A DNA stretch of 64,000 bases, taken from positions 62,945,984 through 63,009,983 of the forward strand of contig NC_080046.1 in NCBI RefSeq assembly GCF_012489685.1. Direction: 5' to 3'. Below are positions 11,429 to 22,213 of the stretch, in pieces (position 1 is the stretch's first letter; each line of letters opens with the position of its first letter). Below the pieces are notes generated by a model. It did no database searches. It saw only the letters and a program-made list of their open reading frames with translations, and was not told the origin of the DNA. The DNA is from Lotus japonicus (Eukaryota > Streptophyta > Magnoliopsida > Fabales > Fabaceae). The translations under genes were made by a program, and so were the position numbers.

Positions 11429-12211
11429 ATGAAAGAGTACAAACCAAAAGATCATACTCTAAATAGAGCAAAGAATTTGTCCTTCTTTGCCTCTATCTTC
11501 TCTCTTTTCTTCTATCTTTGTGTCTTCTACGTCTTCAATCTCTCTCCCTATACTCTTCTCAACAACAACATCTTTTGGTTTTTCATGTCAAACACTCTCA
11601 TCCTCATCATAGTGGCTGACTATGGAGCATTCTCTTCATCCAACAAAAAGAAACAAGACCTCTATGAAGAGTATGTGAAGCATAGTTCTCAAGCAAGAAA
11701 TCACCATGTCTCCCAACTTGTTCCAGAATATGATGAACAAGTTGATAAACAATGCATTAATCCCAAAAAGGAGCTACATGGTGAGATTTTGCAGGAGAAG
11801 AAAGAAACTATTTCTGATCAGATTGTTCCTGAACGTGTGTTGGAAATTGTAGTGCAAAATCAACCAAAGAAGCCTAGAGAACGTGCCAATGAGAAAAAAT
11901 CACCAGAGCTTCATTTGCAATTAGATGATGATGATTATTATAAAGAACTTCATGAGGAGAAAGCAATAGTTCCTGCAAGAATTTATAGGCGCACTAAATC
12001 TGATAGACACAATAGAGCCAAGCATGAGATGGAGAGAATGAACCCAGTGAGAAGGTTGGAGAGTATGAAGAAGGTGGAGCCAAAAGTTGAAGAAGAAGAA
12101 AATGAGTTTTCTAGGATGACAAATGAGGATCTTAATAGGAGGGTAGAGGAGTTTATTCAGAAATTCAATCGGCAGATTAGACTCCAGGCAACAATAAATC
12201 AATGTGCATGA
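11429..12211 (+). CDS. DUF4408 and DUF761 domain protein
   Basis: Encodes 260 residues in one exon. The N-terminal third has two hydrophobic stretches (about residues 17-40 and 48-64). Between them lies a Ser-Pro-Tyr-Thr-Leu-Leu segment, and a Val-Ala-Asp-Tyr-Gly stretch follows; this is the layout of plant DUF4408 membrane segments. The middle is charged and probably disordered. The C-terminus (Asn-Glu-Asp-Leu-Asn-Arg-Arg-Val-Glu-Glu-Phe-Ile, then Phe-Asn-Arg-Gln-Ile-Arg-Leu-Gln) is a DUF761 motif, as in cotton-fibre-expressed-type proteins. Proteins of this architecture are plant-specific, often stress- or development-induced and of unknown biochemical role. The ATG lies just after a CT-rich leader and is the first in frame. 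It is probably anchored in a membrane with the C-terminal part in the cytosol; that topology is inferred. Confidence 0.85.
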   Translation: MKEYKPKDHTLNRAKNLSFFASIFSLFFYLCVFYVFNLSPYTLLNNNIFWFFMSNTLILIIVADYGAFSSSNKKKQDLYEEYVKHSSQARNHHVSQLVPEYDEQVDKQCINPKKELHGEILQEKKETISDQIVPERVLEIVVQNQPKKPRERANEKKSPELHLQLDDDDYYKELHEEKAIVPARIYRRTKSDRHNRAKHEMERMNPVRRLESMKKVEPKVEEEENEFSRMTNEDLNRRVEEFIQKFNRQIRLQATINQCA

Positions 12212-12840
12212 AATTTAATTAGAAGGGCTTCTAGGTGTTAATTACAATCACATAGCTAGTATTCCAAAAGTTTTGCAGTCTTGTACCTTTTGTACTTGTC
12301 TAAATAATCACATGTTAGTTGCATTTTGCTGTCTTATATTTTCTCAGGCTTGTTTACATATGGTTTACAAGTTCAAAAAAAAATAAAAAAATTTGCAAAT
12401 TAATTTCAAGATATAAGGAGCGTTTAAGTTTAATAAATAATAGATACTAAACTAAATGTTACTTTTTTATAATAAAAAAACATAATTTATAAGTGCATCA
12501 GTTTTTAACATGGTTCACCGTAAAATTGTAAAAAAACTAATAGTTCATGACAATGTTTGCACATATATTGTTTGTAATAAATAAATCATCCTAACTTTGG
12601 ACGAATTCCAATTATTATTTTCACTATGAAAAAAAAAAACAATTATTACCAGAATTGTATAAGTTATCACTTTTTAACTTTGTGACAGAAACTTCATCCG
12701 TCACAAAATCCCAGTGTATAATCAATTTAAAAGGAATTAGCGACGGATATTTTATCCGCCACAAAATTCTTCTGAATCAAAAGGAATGGTTATCCTGTGA
12801 GCACTTAGATAAAAGTGCTAGCCACTGTGGAACAACCACC
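12212..12840. other. Spacer and DEG5 upstream region
   Basis: AT-rich sequence. At about 12680-12770 there are related phrases catccgtcacaaaatc and ttatccgccacaaaatt, plus gcgacggata, which resemble CACTA-type subterminal repeats in plants. No complete element was delimited. The DEG5 leader should lie in the last tens of bases, and the frame is open upstream to 12655. Confidence 0.4.
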
Positions 12841-15800
12841 ATGGCAATGTTTTCTATTTCTCTCCACAGTAAGCACTTTCCGTCGCCAATGCTAACCACT
12901 CCCTCTTCAACAAAGTGCCTTCCCTCTGCCACTGCCGCTATTACTAGCAGACGAGCTATGGTCTTTGGTTCTGGTCTTGTAATAGCCTCCTGGTTCAATT
13001 TGGCCAATCTCAATTCACCACCACTTGCACTTGCAGAGTTGCTACAGGATGAGCTTCAGCAAGAAGAAGATAACCTTGTGCAACTGTTTCAGGTTGATTT
13101 TTTTGTGAAACCCCTTTAGCTTCAAGTTGTGATGGGTTGAAGTGAAACTGGAAAAAAAAAATTAAGTTGCTTGCTTTTCTTCATGTATGCTTAATTTTGG
13201 AAATTGGGTGTATGGGTTTTGAATGATTCATGCCCAGATTGCTTATATTCATTTTTCTCACCTCTTTTTTGTACATTTTGATCATTATTCTTATACATTA
13301 TATGGTTTAGAAGTTGCTCTCACTGGCCATTCTTTCTTAGAATTGCTTCTCCATATTTTCATTTATCTGGCTTAGAAACTAGGTAATATGAAGAAGAAAA
13401 AAAATTACTTATGAGTTATGAGTTATGACACACTTTCAACACTGTTATTAGCTTAATGCTCATGTTATATATGTTTTTTTATCAAATTGCCAAATGATGG
13501 TTTTTGTTCTTGTTCTCTAATTGGGATTATCTCAGGAAACTTCACCGTCGGTTGTTTTCATTAAAGATCTTGAGTTGACTAAAGTCCCAAAGACTTCTTC
13601 TGATGAAGTCATGCTGAATGAGGATGAAGATGCAAAAGTGGAAGGCACTGGTTCAGGCTTCATTTGGGATAAATTTGGTCATATAGTAAGGGAAAAAAAT
13701 CAAAAAAGGAATCACTTTTTCTTTATTTTAATTTTATGAGACTATGTATCTTATTGGATAAATTATTGCTTGCTAGATGTTATAGTGATGCTTTTAATTC
13801 ATAGACGATTTTATTATGCAAAACGGCTCAATGAGTTTCAAATTCCTTTGGGCATTGTCTTTGATTGTACAATTACATTGGCTTTTTTGGTGGACAGGTC
13901 ACCAATTACCATGTTGTTGCTAAACTGGCTACTGATACAAGTGGTTTACAACGTTGTAAGGTTTTCCCTTATGCTGTTAATTCCTTCATACTTCATATTT
14001 TAGATGGAAGAAACATAAGTCTGTTTTCCTGTATTTTCCATCATTTAGTTTACTTGCATCTATGCTCGTATTTCTGTCTACAGGTGTTCCTAGTTGATAC
14101 CAAAGGAAATAGCTTTTACAGGGAAGGGAAAATAATTGGGTTTGATCCAGCATATGATCTAGCTGTCCTCAAGGTAAAGTGATAAACATTCCAATCCTCT
14201 TCTTTTTCTTCTTCTGTGTTCTTCCCCTTTTCTGAGCATTTGTTTTCGCTGTTACACCTGTAGCTCTTCTCTATTCTCTACACTCCAAATCAAAATAAGT
14301 TCGCCCCTCTTTCTTTGTCCAATTCATTACCATAACGTGTCCTCTTATGTGATACTTAAATAACAGCATTATTGTGTTAAGCAATTGTCCACTATGAAGG
14401 CATTTTAGTCGAATTCAAAAATATATTTTGCGTAAGCCCATGATTGTCTTGATTATACGATCATTTAATCAAGAAATAAAATCCAATCCTAATTTGCTTG
14501 TCCAAAGTTTCTCTTGAGCACTATTACATTTGTTAAGATAGAAGGGAGTGGTACCGTTAGAGCCGTTAGTTCATTAGGCTATATCAATTAGGAACAGTTA
14601 GAGAGGATATCAGTTAGATAAATCGAGGGAATAAGAAGGGATGGGTTAATTCTGAGAATTAGACAGTTGATGAGAATGGGATAACCCTCTGTGAAGGGAA
14701 CCCCCTTGTAGGAGAATTCTCAAAATTTCACTCACTCTAAGATTATGAGTTTGTGACAACAAGACTATGCTCCGCTAGAAGCTAGTACAAGTTAAAGACA
14801 CTGAAGATCGATTACCTTGCCAATGACAAGTTGTGTTACAAGATAGTGATGCACTTATTTGGTCCTTTGGGACTCATAAATCAAGCCAGGGCACTGCATA
14901 ATGTGGCAAGAGGCTAATCTATAATCCTTTATCAATCTATTGAATTTGATTTCTTTCATGGTAGTCATAAATGACTTTGAAAAATCACACAATTGGAAAG
15001 GCATACACTTCATGGTTACAAATTCATAAAGTGAATGAAATAATTAGTGTCTTGACCACATGAGTATGCTGTTAGATTCTACATCCTACATGTAGTTCAG
15101 TGCTTGTGATACTAGAGTGTCTACCATCACATAGCCTGCCTTCTACATGTGCCTTTCATTCGTCTGAAAAAAAACAATAAGATTTTCTAGTGAATGGAGC
15201 CCCATTTTATGTCAGTTAAAACGTGGTGTCTATTAATTTATTTGAGGGAAGTTCCCTAGTTGTAAAGAGATTTTTCATTTCTCTTCTTTTTTCTACTTAT
15301 GAAACCAATACAAGATAATCTCAGTTAAATTGAACTGCATTTTTCATTTTCTCAATACAAACACTACTTCAGAGATGCATCACACTTGTTCCATTTGCAG
15401 GTTGATGTTGATGGATATGAGATAAAGCCTGTTGCTCTGGGTCAATCTAATAATTTGAATGTTGGCCAGAGCTGCTTTGCCATTGGGAATCCTTATGGAT
15501 ATGAGAACACTCTTACAACAGGGGTAATTTCTTTAATAATTTGAATCAAACTTGGTAGATTCTAACGAAAGACCCTGAATCTGCTATCTATGAACTCTAT
15601 CTGGTCATGCAAAACAGTTGTAGACCAAGGATGAAAACTTGTGTATGAAAATAAAAAATGGTGTGATCTCGGTGTATTGTCTGATGTAAATTATGCAGGT
15701 GGTCAGTGGTTTAGGCCGCGAGATACCTTCACCAAATGGAGGGGCCATTAGAGGAGCTATTCAAACTGATGCAGCTATTAATGCAGGTTACCCTTATGAA

Positions 15801-16395
15801 GTTGGGTTAAAAAAAATTGTCATTCTTCTCTTCTCTAATCATTTTTCATTATTGTCCAATTTAAATTATAGAGAGGAGAGAAATTGATTTGACATTTCCC
15901 AGCAAGAATTATCCATGTTATGTTGGATTTCAGTACTTTCCATAATTGTATTCTCATATGAGTAGGTGTATGAACAGGAAATTCAGGTGGACCGCTTATT
16001 GACTCTCGTGGCCATGTTATTGGAGTAAACACATCTACCTTCACTAGGAAAGGTAACAAGATGCCTCCTCATCTATTTTTATCCGATTAGAGAGGGAATA
16101 AGAGACTAATGCTTTTAATCCCAACCTGTACCTTCTCTTAGAATGTTAGTATTACATCCATGTTTCTTGCACCCTACTTCTACACCCCAAGAAACTCGAT
16201 TATTCCTTTTACCACATTATCAAACAAAACATGATACCTTGATTAACTTTGAAGAATTTTTTTGTTGTTGCTTTTTTATGCATTTCAGGGACTGGAGTGT
16301 CATCGGGTGTTAACTTTGCGATTCCCATCGACACAGTCATCAGAAATGTGCCATACCTTATTGTTTATGGAACACCTTATAGTAATAGGTTTTGA
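12841..16395 (+). CDS. DEG5: Deg-family serine protease DEG5, thylakoid lumen
   Basis: Eight exons join to 948 nt (315 residues): 12841-13092, 13536-13685, 13898-13960, 14084-14173, 15401-15523, 15699-15786, 15978-16052, 16289-16395. All junctions are GT..AG and the frame is kept throughout. The N-terminus is a bipartite plastid signal: a Ser/Thr-rich transit region, then Arg37-Arg38, a hydrophobic core and an Ala-Leu-Ala cleavage-like site (residues 63-65), suggesting Tat-route entry into the lumen. The trypsin-like fold carries the triad His139 (Thr-Asn-Tyr-His-Val-Val), Asp180 (Tyr-Asp-Leu-Ala-Val-Leu) and Ser258 (Gly-Asn-Ser-Gly-Gly). No PDZ domain follows; the chain ends about 45 residues after the serine. 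That matches Arabidopsis DEG5, which partners with DEG8 in photosystem II D1 turnover. Protein length also matches. The start is the Met followed by the transit peptide. Intron 4 (14174-15400) is large and may hold a decayed insertion. Confidence 0.95.
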
Positions 16396-17581
16396 CTATG
16401 CGTGTTTTATAAGCTTCAGCTTTTTGTGTAAAACTGAAAATGAAAACCTCGGATTTTAATTTTACAGTCAAGTTAAGTTGTACATGAAAGAACATGTCTA
16501 TTCCAAAGCTGAAAATTTGTATATGAAATACCATGTCTGCTCAAATATGCTGTAAGCTGAAGGTAAGTTGTACATGAAAAAACATGTCTATACCAAAGGG
16601 AATAGTTATAACATGAGACAGAAGATGTTTTGATGAATGGATGAAATACGTGTATTCACTATTCATGTCTCATGATGATTCAACGTTATATTGAATAGAC
16701 AAGCTGAAAGAGCTGTAACAGAAGCTAACAGATGAAGATGAAATACAAAATTACAGATAAGAGCTGTTGCTGATTCACAGCTTTACGAAGTCAAAAATAT
16801 AAGGAGAGGTCACAGTAAAATGAATGAGGTTAAACAAGTATTTGACTTGAGCAGCTTAAACAAGTATTTGACTTGAGCAGCTGCAAAATATCTCCTTCAA
16901 AGTTTGATTTTTTTTTCAATTTTCAAACACTATTTGGAAGCACTGTTAACAGCAAAACAGCATTACAGTTATGGTCACAGTATTGTAGACGAAGCACTGT
17001 TAACAGCAAAACAGCATTACGCTCCATACACATGCATACAAACATACAATAAGTGAAACTTGGATTCACAGATTAAGCAAATTTTAAAAACTCCGAGCTT
17101 TGAGTGTAAGAATTAACATCAAATTGCTCACATTCAACAAATGGTTTGTCAGCTTTTCATTTCCAAACTGAACAGATCACTTCAGAAGAAACTTTATCAA
17201 GTTTATGGAGTCTTAAGCAGACCTTCTTCTATTACTTGTACAGATTCCTGCATAAAAGGATGCCTACTTGTTATCAAGCAAACCAGAAATTGTTCACCTT
17301 TTTCTAATTTTCTTTCTTTTCTTATTTTTAACAAAGGAAATGCAGCTTTCCCTCATTTCCAAGATACAAGTTTCGCTCACACCCAAATAATAGTTGATGA
17401 ATCAAATTCAGAATCCCAATTACAAAAGCAGCTTGACCAATCAAATAAATCACAACAAAACAGGTTACACAATGTTAAACCATGTTCCTTCTGTGCCACA
17501 ATCCTATATTCCAACACAACACACTAAAATATTGAATTCCATTCACAGTTCACCAACAGAACAAATGAAACCCTAAGGTAC
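16396..17581. other. Convergent intergenic spacer with direct repeats
   Basis: Lies between the 3' ends of DEG5 and the NAA38-like gene. It carries three separate direct-repeat pairs: about 33 bases at 16475 and 16564 (aagttgtacatgaaa core), a 26-base tandem pair at 16831-16856 and 16857-16882, and a 30-base pair at 16937-16966 and 16991-17020. No gene is recognised. The open frame at 17141-17527 lacks any domain and may be 3' untranslated sequence or chance. Confidence 0.6.
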
Positions 17582-17917
17582 TCATGTTTCACGAAGTGAT
17601 AGCAGGGACAACTGTTCATCGATAGAGCAATCCACATGACACGTCGCCCGACAAGAAGAAGGAATCAGAATGAGACCAAGGCACCGCTGCTCCATTGGAG
17701 AAGGTGATGATCGTCGAGTGCTACGATACTCCACAGCATCCTGGAGAATAATGTTCCCCTGCTTGTCAATGCAGTAGAAGCCACCCAAGAAGAATCTTCC
17801 ATCTTTAATCCCCACCAGCATCCGGCGAAACAGCAGCTTCCTTACCCGACTCACACGACTTGAACTATCTGAGGTCCCTACTTGAACGGGAATCGGTTGT
17901 TCTGCTTCTTGTTCCAT
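17582..17917 (-). CDS. NAA38: Sm-like protein, NatC auxiliary subunit NAA38-type
   Basis: Encodes 111 residues in one coding exon. After a short Glu/Gln-rich N-terminus comes an Sm fold. Its Sm1 part (Leu-Phe-Arg-Arg-Met-Leu-Val-Gly-Ile-Lys-Asp-Gly-Arg-Phe, then Gly-Gly-Phe-Tyr-Cys-Ile-Asp-Lys and Gly-Asn-Ile-Ile-Leu) spans about residues 25-63. The Sm2 part (Cys-Leu-Gly-Leu-Ile-Leu-Ile-Pro) is near residue 80. The spacing and the Cys-x-Asp-x-x-x-Asn-x-Ile-Leu pattern fit NAA38/LSMD1 (yeast Mak31) better than a splicing Sm protein. NAA38 joins NAA30 and NAA35 in NatC, which acetylates N-terminal Met before hydrophobic residues on the ribosome. The syntenic Arabidopsis gene is At4g18372. The leader is interrupted: a 3' splice site (ttttgcag then gtgatg) lies 19 bases upstream of the ATG. 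Confidence 0.85.
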   Translation of the reverse strand: MEQEAEQPIPVQVGTSDSSSRVSRVRKLLFRRMLVGIKDGRFFLGGFYCIDKQGNIILQDAVEYRSTRRSSPSPMEQRCLGLILIPSSCRATCHVDCSIDEQLSLLSLRET

Positions 17918-18047
17918 CTTAGCACTTGAACATCACCTGCAAAAGACAACACCTATGAAGCACGGACTCGGACACGGACACGGGACACGGACACGGGCGG
18001 GAACGCCGACACGGCTAAACTCTAAAAAATAGGATACGGGGACACGG

Positions 18048-18049
<2 letters not shown>

Positions 18050-18092
<43 letters not shown>
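18050..18092. repeat. (AT)n microsatellite
   Basis: An uninterrupted run of about 21 AT units near the left end of the Mutator-like element, likely to vary in length between individuals. Confidence 0.95.
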
Positions 18093-18095
<3 letters not shown>

Positions 18096-18791
18096 AAAAA
18101 ACATGATAATATGTTCACAAAATTAAGAGAACATTGTACTATAATATGTTGATCAATTCAATACAATAACACACACAATTAAGTCAGTAGCAATGCTTCT
18201 TAATAGAAGCAAAAGAAGCTTGAAAATTGTACTATTTATCAATATCAGGCTACATTTTACCAAAGATTAGGAGAGTTTGAACTAAAACATCATTCAACCA
18301 TTAGTCTGACTGTATGGTAATCAGAAATTTCAGAAAGTCTTACATATTTATGGTAGTGTATATGTACATATAATATAATCGATTAGGAGAAACCTTAAGA
18401 AACTAATTTAGGATAGTATATCTGTATATTTGTAATTAACACTATTGGTACCTAATCAGATTGATCTTACAATTCTGAAGTACAATGATGTGCAGTAAAA
18501 TGAGATTGAATAAATGAATTGCACTTAAGGGGTGCAAACCCTATTACAAACAGGAAAAACAAAGAACCAATAAAAGCAAGGGAAGAAAGCCTTCACAATA
18601 CATCAAAGAAGGAGGCAAAAACCAGAATATCAATATCCAATACTCATAAACACAAATAATCTAACCATGCTCACTCTCTCTATCAAGTAAAAACTGCAAA
18701 ATCAGAGTGAAAACAAAATAAAGGTCTTACCTATTTCAAGTAACAGAGAAGGGAAGCAAGAGAGAAGAGCAAGAGGTAGGAGGAAACGTCA

Positions 18792-18895
18792 CCGCTGGTG
18801 GAGAAGGAGGAGCGCCGCCGCTGGTGGAGAAGGAGGAGCGCCGCCGCTGGTGGAGAAGGAGGAGCGCCGCCGCTGGCGGAGGAAGGAGATGAAAC
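18792..18895. repeat. 26-bp tandem repeat, four copies
   Basis: The phrase ccgctggtggagaaggagga starts at 18792, 18818, 18844 and, with a change to ctggcgg, at 18870. The 26-base period is constant. Since 26 is not divisible by three, each copy shifts frame, so the long minus-strand frame across it (18731-18955) is probably not a real protein. Confidence 0.9.
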
Positions 18896-20094
18896 ACGCA
18901 AGAGGAGAGGAGAGGAGAAGCGTCGTGTTTGTGCGTTATGAGCCCACTGAATCATTGTTTTTTATTACGTTTGTTTGATGTTTAATTAGATAAGGTTGTT
19001 TATTTTTAATTTATCTTTTTTTTAAGTCAGAAAATAATAAAAAAATAGTACAAAGTGTCTCATATGTGTGTCGAGCCACAAAGGTGTGTCGGCTCAATAT
19101 ACAAGCCGTGTCCACGCCGTGTCCAAGCTGTGTCCGAGCCAAGAAATAATGTTTTTTTATTCAAACACGCCTCAGACGTGTCCGACACGTGTCGGTCACG
19201 TGTCGGTGGCGTGTCCGTGTCGTCCGCGTGTCGGACACGCGGACACGCCTCTGTTTTGAAGTGTCCGTGCTTCCCAAGACAACACACACCATCTAAACAA
19301 GAGGATACCATATTTAATACAGGGTAGCCAGTGGTCATTCCAATCATAAAAAACTTAAAAGGAAGTTATGCCCCAAACGCTTCCTGTGGCGCGGCCTATC
19401 TAAACCTAGTTACAATACAAAGCTGACAAATCTCCAAGCTATAAAATAGTCCTAGATACAGCTGAAGATAGCATATTGATTGAACATAACCTACCTAAAA
19501 ATCATAACAAAACCTGGACGAGTTACTATTCAGCTGAGCAAAACAATTGTTCTAAGTTTAACCATTGATCCCAGAAACTGCAACAGATAAACATTAAGAT
19601 CACAACTGATTCAGATTCAGAAACCCCACTTCAATTATAAAAATTAAATACATGTGGATTTTTTTTCAATCTCTAGATTAATTTGTAAGGTAGGAAAAAA
19701 ACAACAGAAGTTCCTTCATGTGAGTTAAAAGCATTGCATAATCCAACACATTCAGTGGAAGAGGGTGCAGTGTGAGACTGAGATGACAGGAAGATATAAA
19801 GCTTGATGATTGACGAAGAACCAAATAGAATGTTACCTTCGTCGAAACGTTTCTTTCCAGAATCACCGGCATCAACTGAATCCTCAGACTCCGAGCTTCG
19901 CTTCCTAGGACCCAACCACAACTCTTTTGCTGACCTAACTATAAAAACTAAAAACTCTTCAACACTGCTTATTTTATTTTAAGGTGTCATGATTAAAAAA
20001 AACTAATTAAAATGGTGGTAATGTTGAGAAATTAAAACTTGTTTCAAATAAAAAAAAAAAACTAAAAAATCTCTTATAAAATTGGTAATATTAA

Positions 20095-20765
20095 ATAAAA
20101 CAAATGAGGAGGGTGCTTTATGTCCTTTGTGCGAGCTGGTAGAGGAGTCTACAACTCATCTTTTCTACCTCTGCCATGTTACAAACCCGATTTGGTATGA
20201 CTGCTTTCATTGGATGGGAGTTCTATCATCATTGGTGCATACACCACGGGAACATCTGATTCAGTTCCCCTCCATTGGCATCACTAAAGCACAAAGAGTG
20301 GGAGAGTGTGTTATTTGGATGGCAATTGTGTGGACTGTATGGTTACTCCGGAACAAAGTTATCTTTAATGGGAAGAATTTGACAGGAATCAAGCACTAGA
20401 GCTGGCACAATTAAAAGCTTGGCAGTGGCTACGCACAAAAACGGATTGATTCACCTACTCTTGGTTTGAATGGTTGAGGAATCCAAGCTCCTGTATTCAA
20501 GCACTATGAGGGGATGGGCGGTAATAGGGATTGCACTTTAAGCCTATTTAAGGATTGCTCACAGTATAGTTGCCAACAGCGCGAGGATTAGCATGTCATT
20601 CCCATTCTGGTCTGACATTGTTTTTATATTCTGCTTCTGTTGTGTCATGTATTTCTTGTTCTCTTTCATGGTTCTAGTCTATTCTAGTCCATTTCTCATT
20701 GTATTTGGGTTAGCACCCCTTGTGCTAAATTGAATGCAATATTTTGACTTATCAAAAAGAAAAAA
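20095..20765 (+). pseudogene. LINE (L1-like) 3' remnant with zf-RVT domain
   Basis: A broken frame encodes the reverse-transcriptase-associated zinc-binding region: Cys-Pro-Leu-Cys-Glu, then Thr-His-Leu-Phe-Tyr-Leu-Cys, then Trp-Met-Ala-Ile-Val-Trp-Thr-Val-Trp-Leu-Leu-Arg-Asn-Lys. Stops follow from 20397 onward. The 3' end has the gggttagcaccccttgtgct phrase and an A-rich tail at about 20753-20768. The 5' part with endonuclease and RT domains is missing, the usual result of incomplete reverse transcription. No target duplication was pinned down in the A-rich flanks. Confidence 0.8.
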
Positions 20766-20769
20766 AACA

Positions 20770-21740
20770 ATTTCTAGTTAAAAAATTTATCTTGATTTTC
20801 TCAGGACTTCCTAAAGACTTCAAGTTACTAATGCAACAGTCACTTAGCCTATATATATGTGTTTAGTTGTTCATTATCTTAAGTATTACTCATTATTCAA
20901 ATTTTAATTTCTTATTGGACTTTGAGATTTTCTCTTTGCCATCTTGCTCATTTTAGCATCGGAGTACCATTTAGAGGTACACTACCCCTTGTGTCAGCGC
21001 ATCTCTGTCATTCCGTAAAAGTCTTCTAAGGTTGTTCACCACCGGAGACAAAGAGATGTGATAAATTTCAATTCTAGATGAACATTTGGCGTCGTTACTG
21101 GAACCGAAGTCGATCTCCCACACACAATTGTCCAAACACGAAGACAACATACGTGTGAGGATGAGTTGTTAATGAAAGAACATTCCCCTTGAATTTTGCA
21201 AGTAGAAAACAGTGCAATCAAATTCTAAAACTTGACAATTTTGTACAACGATTGAAAAAATGATGAACAAGTTGGAAAACTTATCTATGTCTCACAAATT
21301 TTGACTTACATGCATTAAGTGGATAAGTATCCTGAAAAACATGCTCGTCAAGACACATGTGAGGAAGTCAAAAGAGCTAAATGTAGCCCATAAAGATAAT
21401 AATCAACTTTGAGGAAGAGTTAGGCCAAACTGATGGGTTGTTGGTAAAGATCTTCCTCCGATCTTATTTATAAAAAAAGTTAATGATCAAATTAGTCTTC
21501 GAATTTGTAAGCGGATTTGATTTTAGTTCATCTGAGAAAAAATTACGCTTAGCTGCGGTAAAAAACCGCCAATAATTGTAAATATGACCGCTAAATGTTA
21601 TTTTTTCTTAGAAAGACTAAAATCAAGCTCGCTTATAAATTCATGTACTAATTTGACAATTAACCGAAAAATACTAATTCACAGTTTACATTTTAAAAAA
21701 ATTATTAACTAAAAGAAGTAAAAAAAAAAAACATAGTGTT
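20770..21740. other. Intergenic, upstream of the KH gene
   Basis: AT-rich with no recognised gene. At about 21545-21600 the phrases gctgcggtaaaaaaccgcc and gaccgctaaatg resemble GCGGTTTT-type transposon termini, as at 7.5 kb, but no bounded element was found. Confidence 0.4.
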
Positions 21741-21779
21741 TCGAGGGATTTAGAAAATATAAAGTATAAACCCATTGAG

Positions 21780-22213
21780 GAGGAAGAACAAAACCAGAAA
21801 CTTGGATTGGGTTGGCTTCATCGGTGAATCTCTCCCTCTCTCATATTAGGGGTTTACCTCGCTTCTTCTTCTTCTTCTTCTTCCATCTAATAACCCGGTA
21901 TGTATGTAACTGAGATCCAGATTCTTAACAATTCGCACTTATATTCATTCCTTTTCTTCTCATTCTGCATGAACACACTTGTTCGTAGGGTTTCAGATTT
22001 TAATTTATATTTTGGGAATCGTCATTTATTTTATCTGTGCCTTTGTTAACTGATGATTTGTTGCAATGCGGATTGTCTTTTCAATTTAACAATGTTCTAT
22101 GACGCAGTTTAATTGGGCTGTGTTTATATTCCCACAATGTTTACTAAGCATCAATAACTGTGTTTATCTAAAAATATGTGTTGTTTCCAGGAGCAGTGAC
22201 TTGAATTTGTAGA
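21780..22213 (+). promoter_or_regulatory. 5' leader of the KH gene with an intron
   Basis: A leader exon containing a CTT repeat (about 21861-21883) ends at 21897 before GTATGT. The acceptor ttgtttccag ends at 22190, leaving 23 leader bases before the ATG at 22214. The sites are inferred from consensus only. Confidence 0.6.

Larger units (their letters stand above)
17953..19275. mobile_element. Mutator-like non-autonomous element, about 1.3 kb
   Basis: The ten bases aagacaacac occur exactly at both borders (17943-17952 and 19276-19285), a target duplication in the Mutator size range. The ends share an inverted GAAGCACGGAC motif. Inside each end lies a GC-rich array of CGGACACG-like words in opposite orientation, forming long imperfect terminal inverted repeats (about 17960-18045 and 19065-19265). 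The core is AT-rich apart from a GC-rich block with 26-base tandem repeats (18792-18895) and an AT microsatellite. No transposase is encoded. Confidence 0.7.
17918..19930 (-). promoter_or_regulatory. 5' leader of the NAA38-like gene with a TE-bearing intron
   Basis: The minus strand has an acceptor at 17937/17938 and a plausible distal leader exon at 19837 to about 19930 ending in GACGAAG before GTAACA. The intron would be about 1.9 kb and contains the Mutator-like insertion 17953-19275. The distal exon has a long open phase (beginning Trp-Leu-Gly-Pro-Arg-Lys-Arg-Ser) but no in-frame ATG. Joining it to 17936 does not continue the Sm frame, so it is read as untranslated. A second possible donor (GAAATAG then GTAAGACC) lies inside the transposon at 18730/18731. 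Confidence 0.5.

Noticed and set aside
17141..17527. 128-codon plus-strand frame between DEG5 and NAA38
   Set aside because: No recognisable feature; lies in the repeat-bearing convergent spacer.
18731..18955. 74-codon Ser/Pro/Ala-rich frame in the Mutator-like element
   Set aside because: Crosses a tandem array whose 26-base period shifts the frame; treated as untranslated.
19055..19347. Overlapping Cys/Arg/His-rich frames on both strands
   Set aside because: They come from the CGGACACG-type terminal inverted repeat of the transposon.
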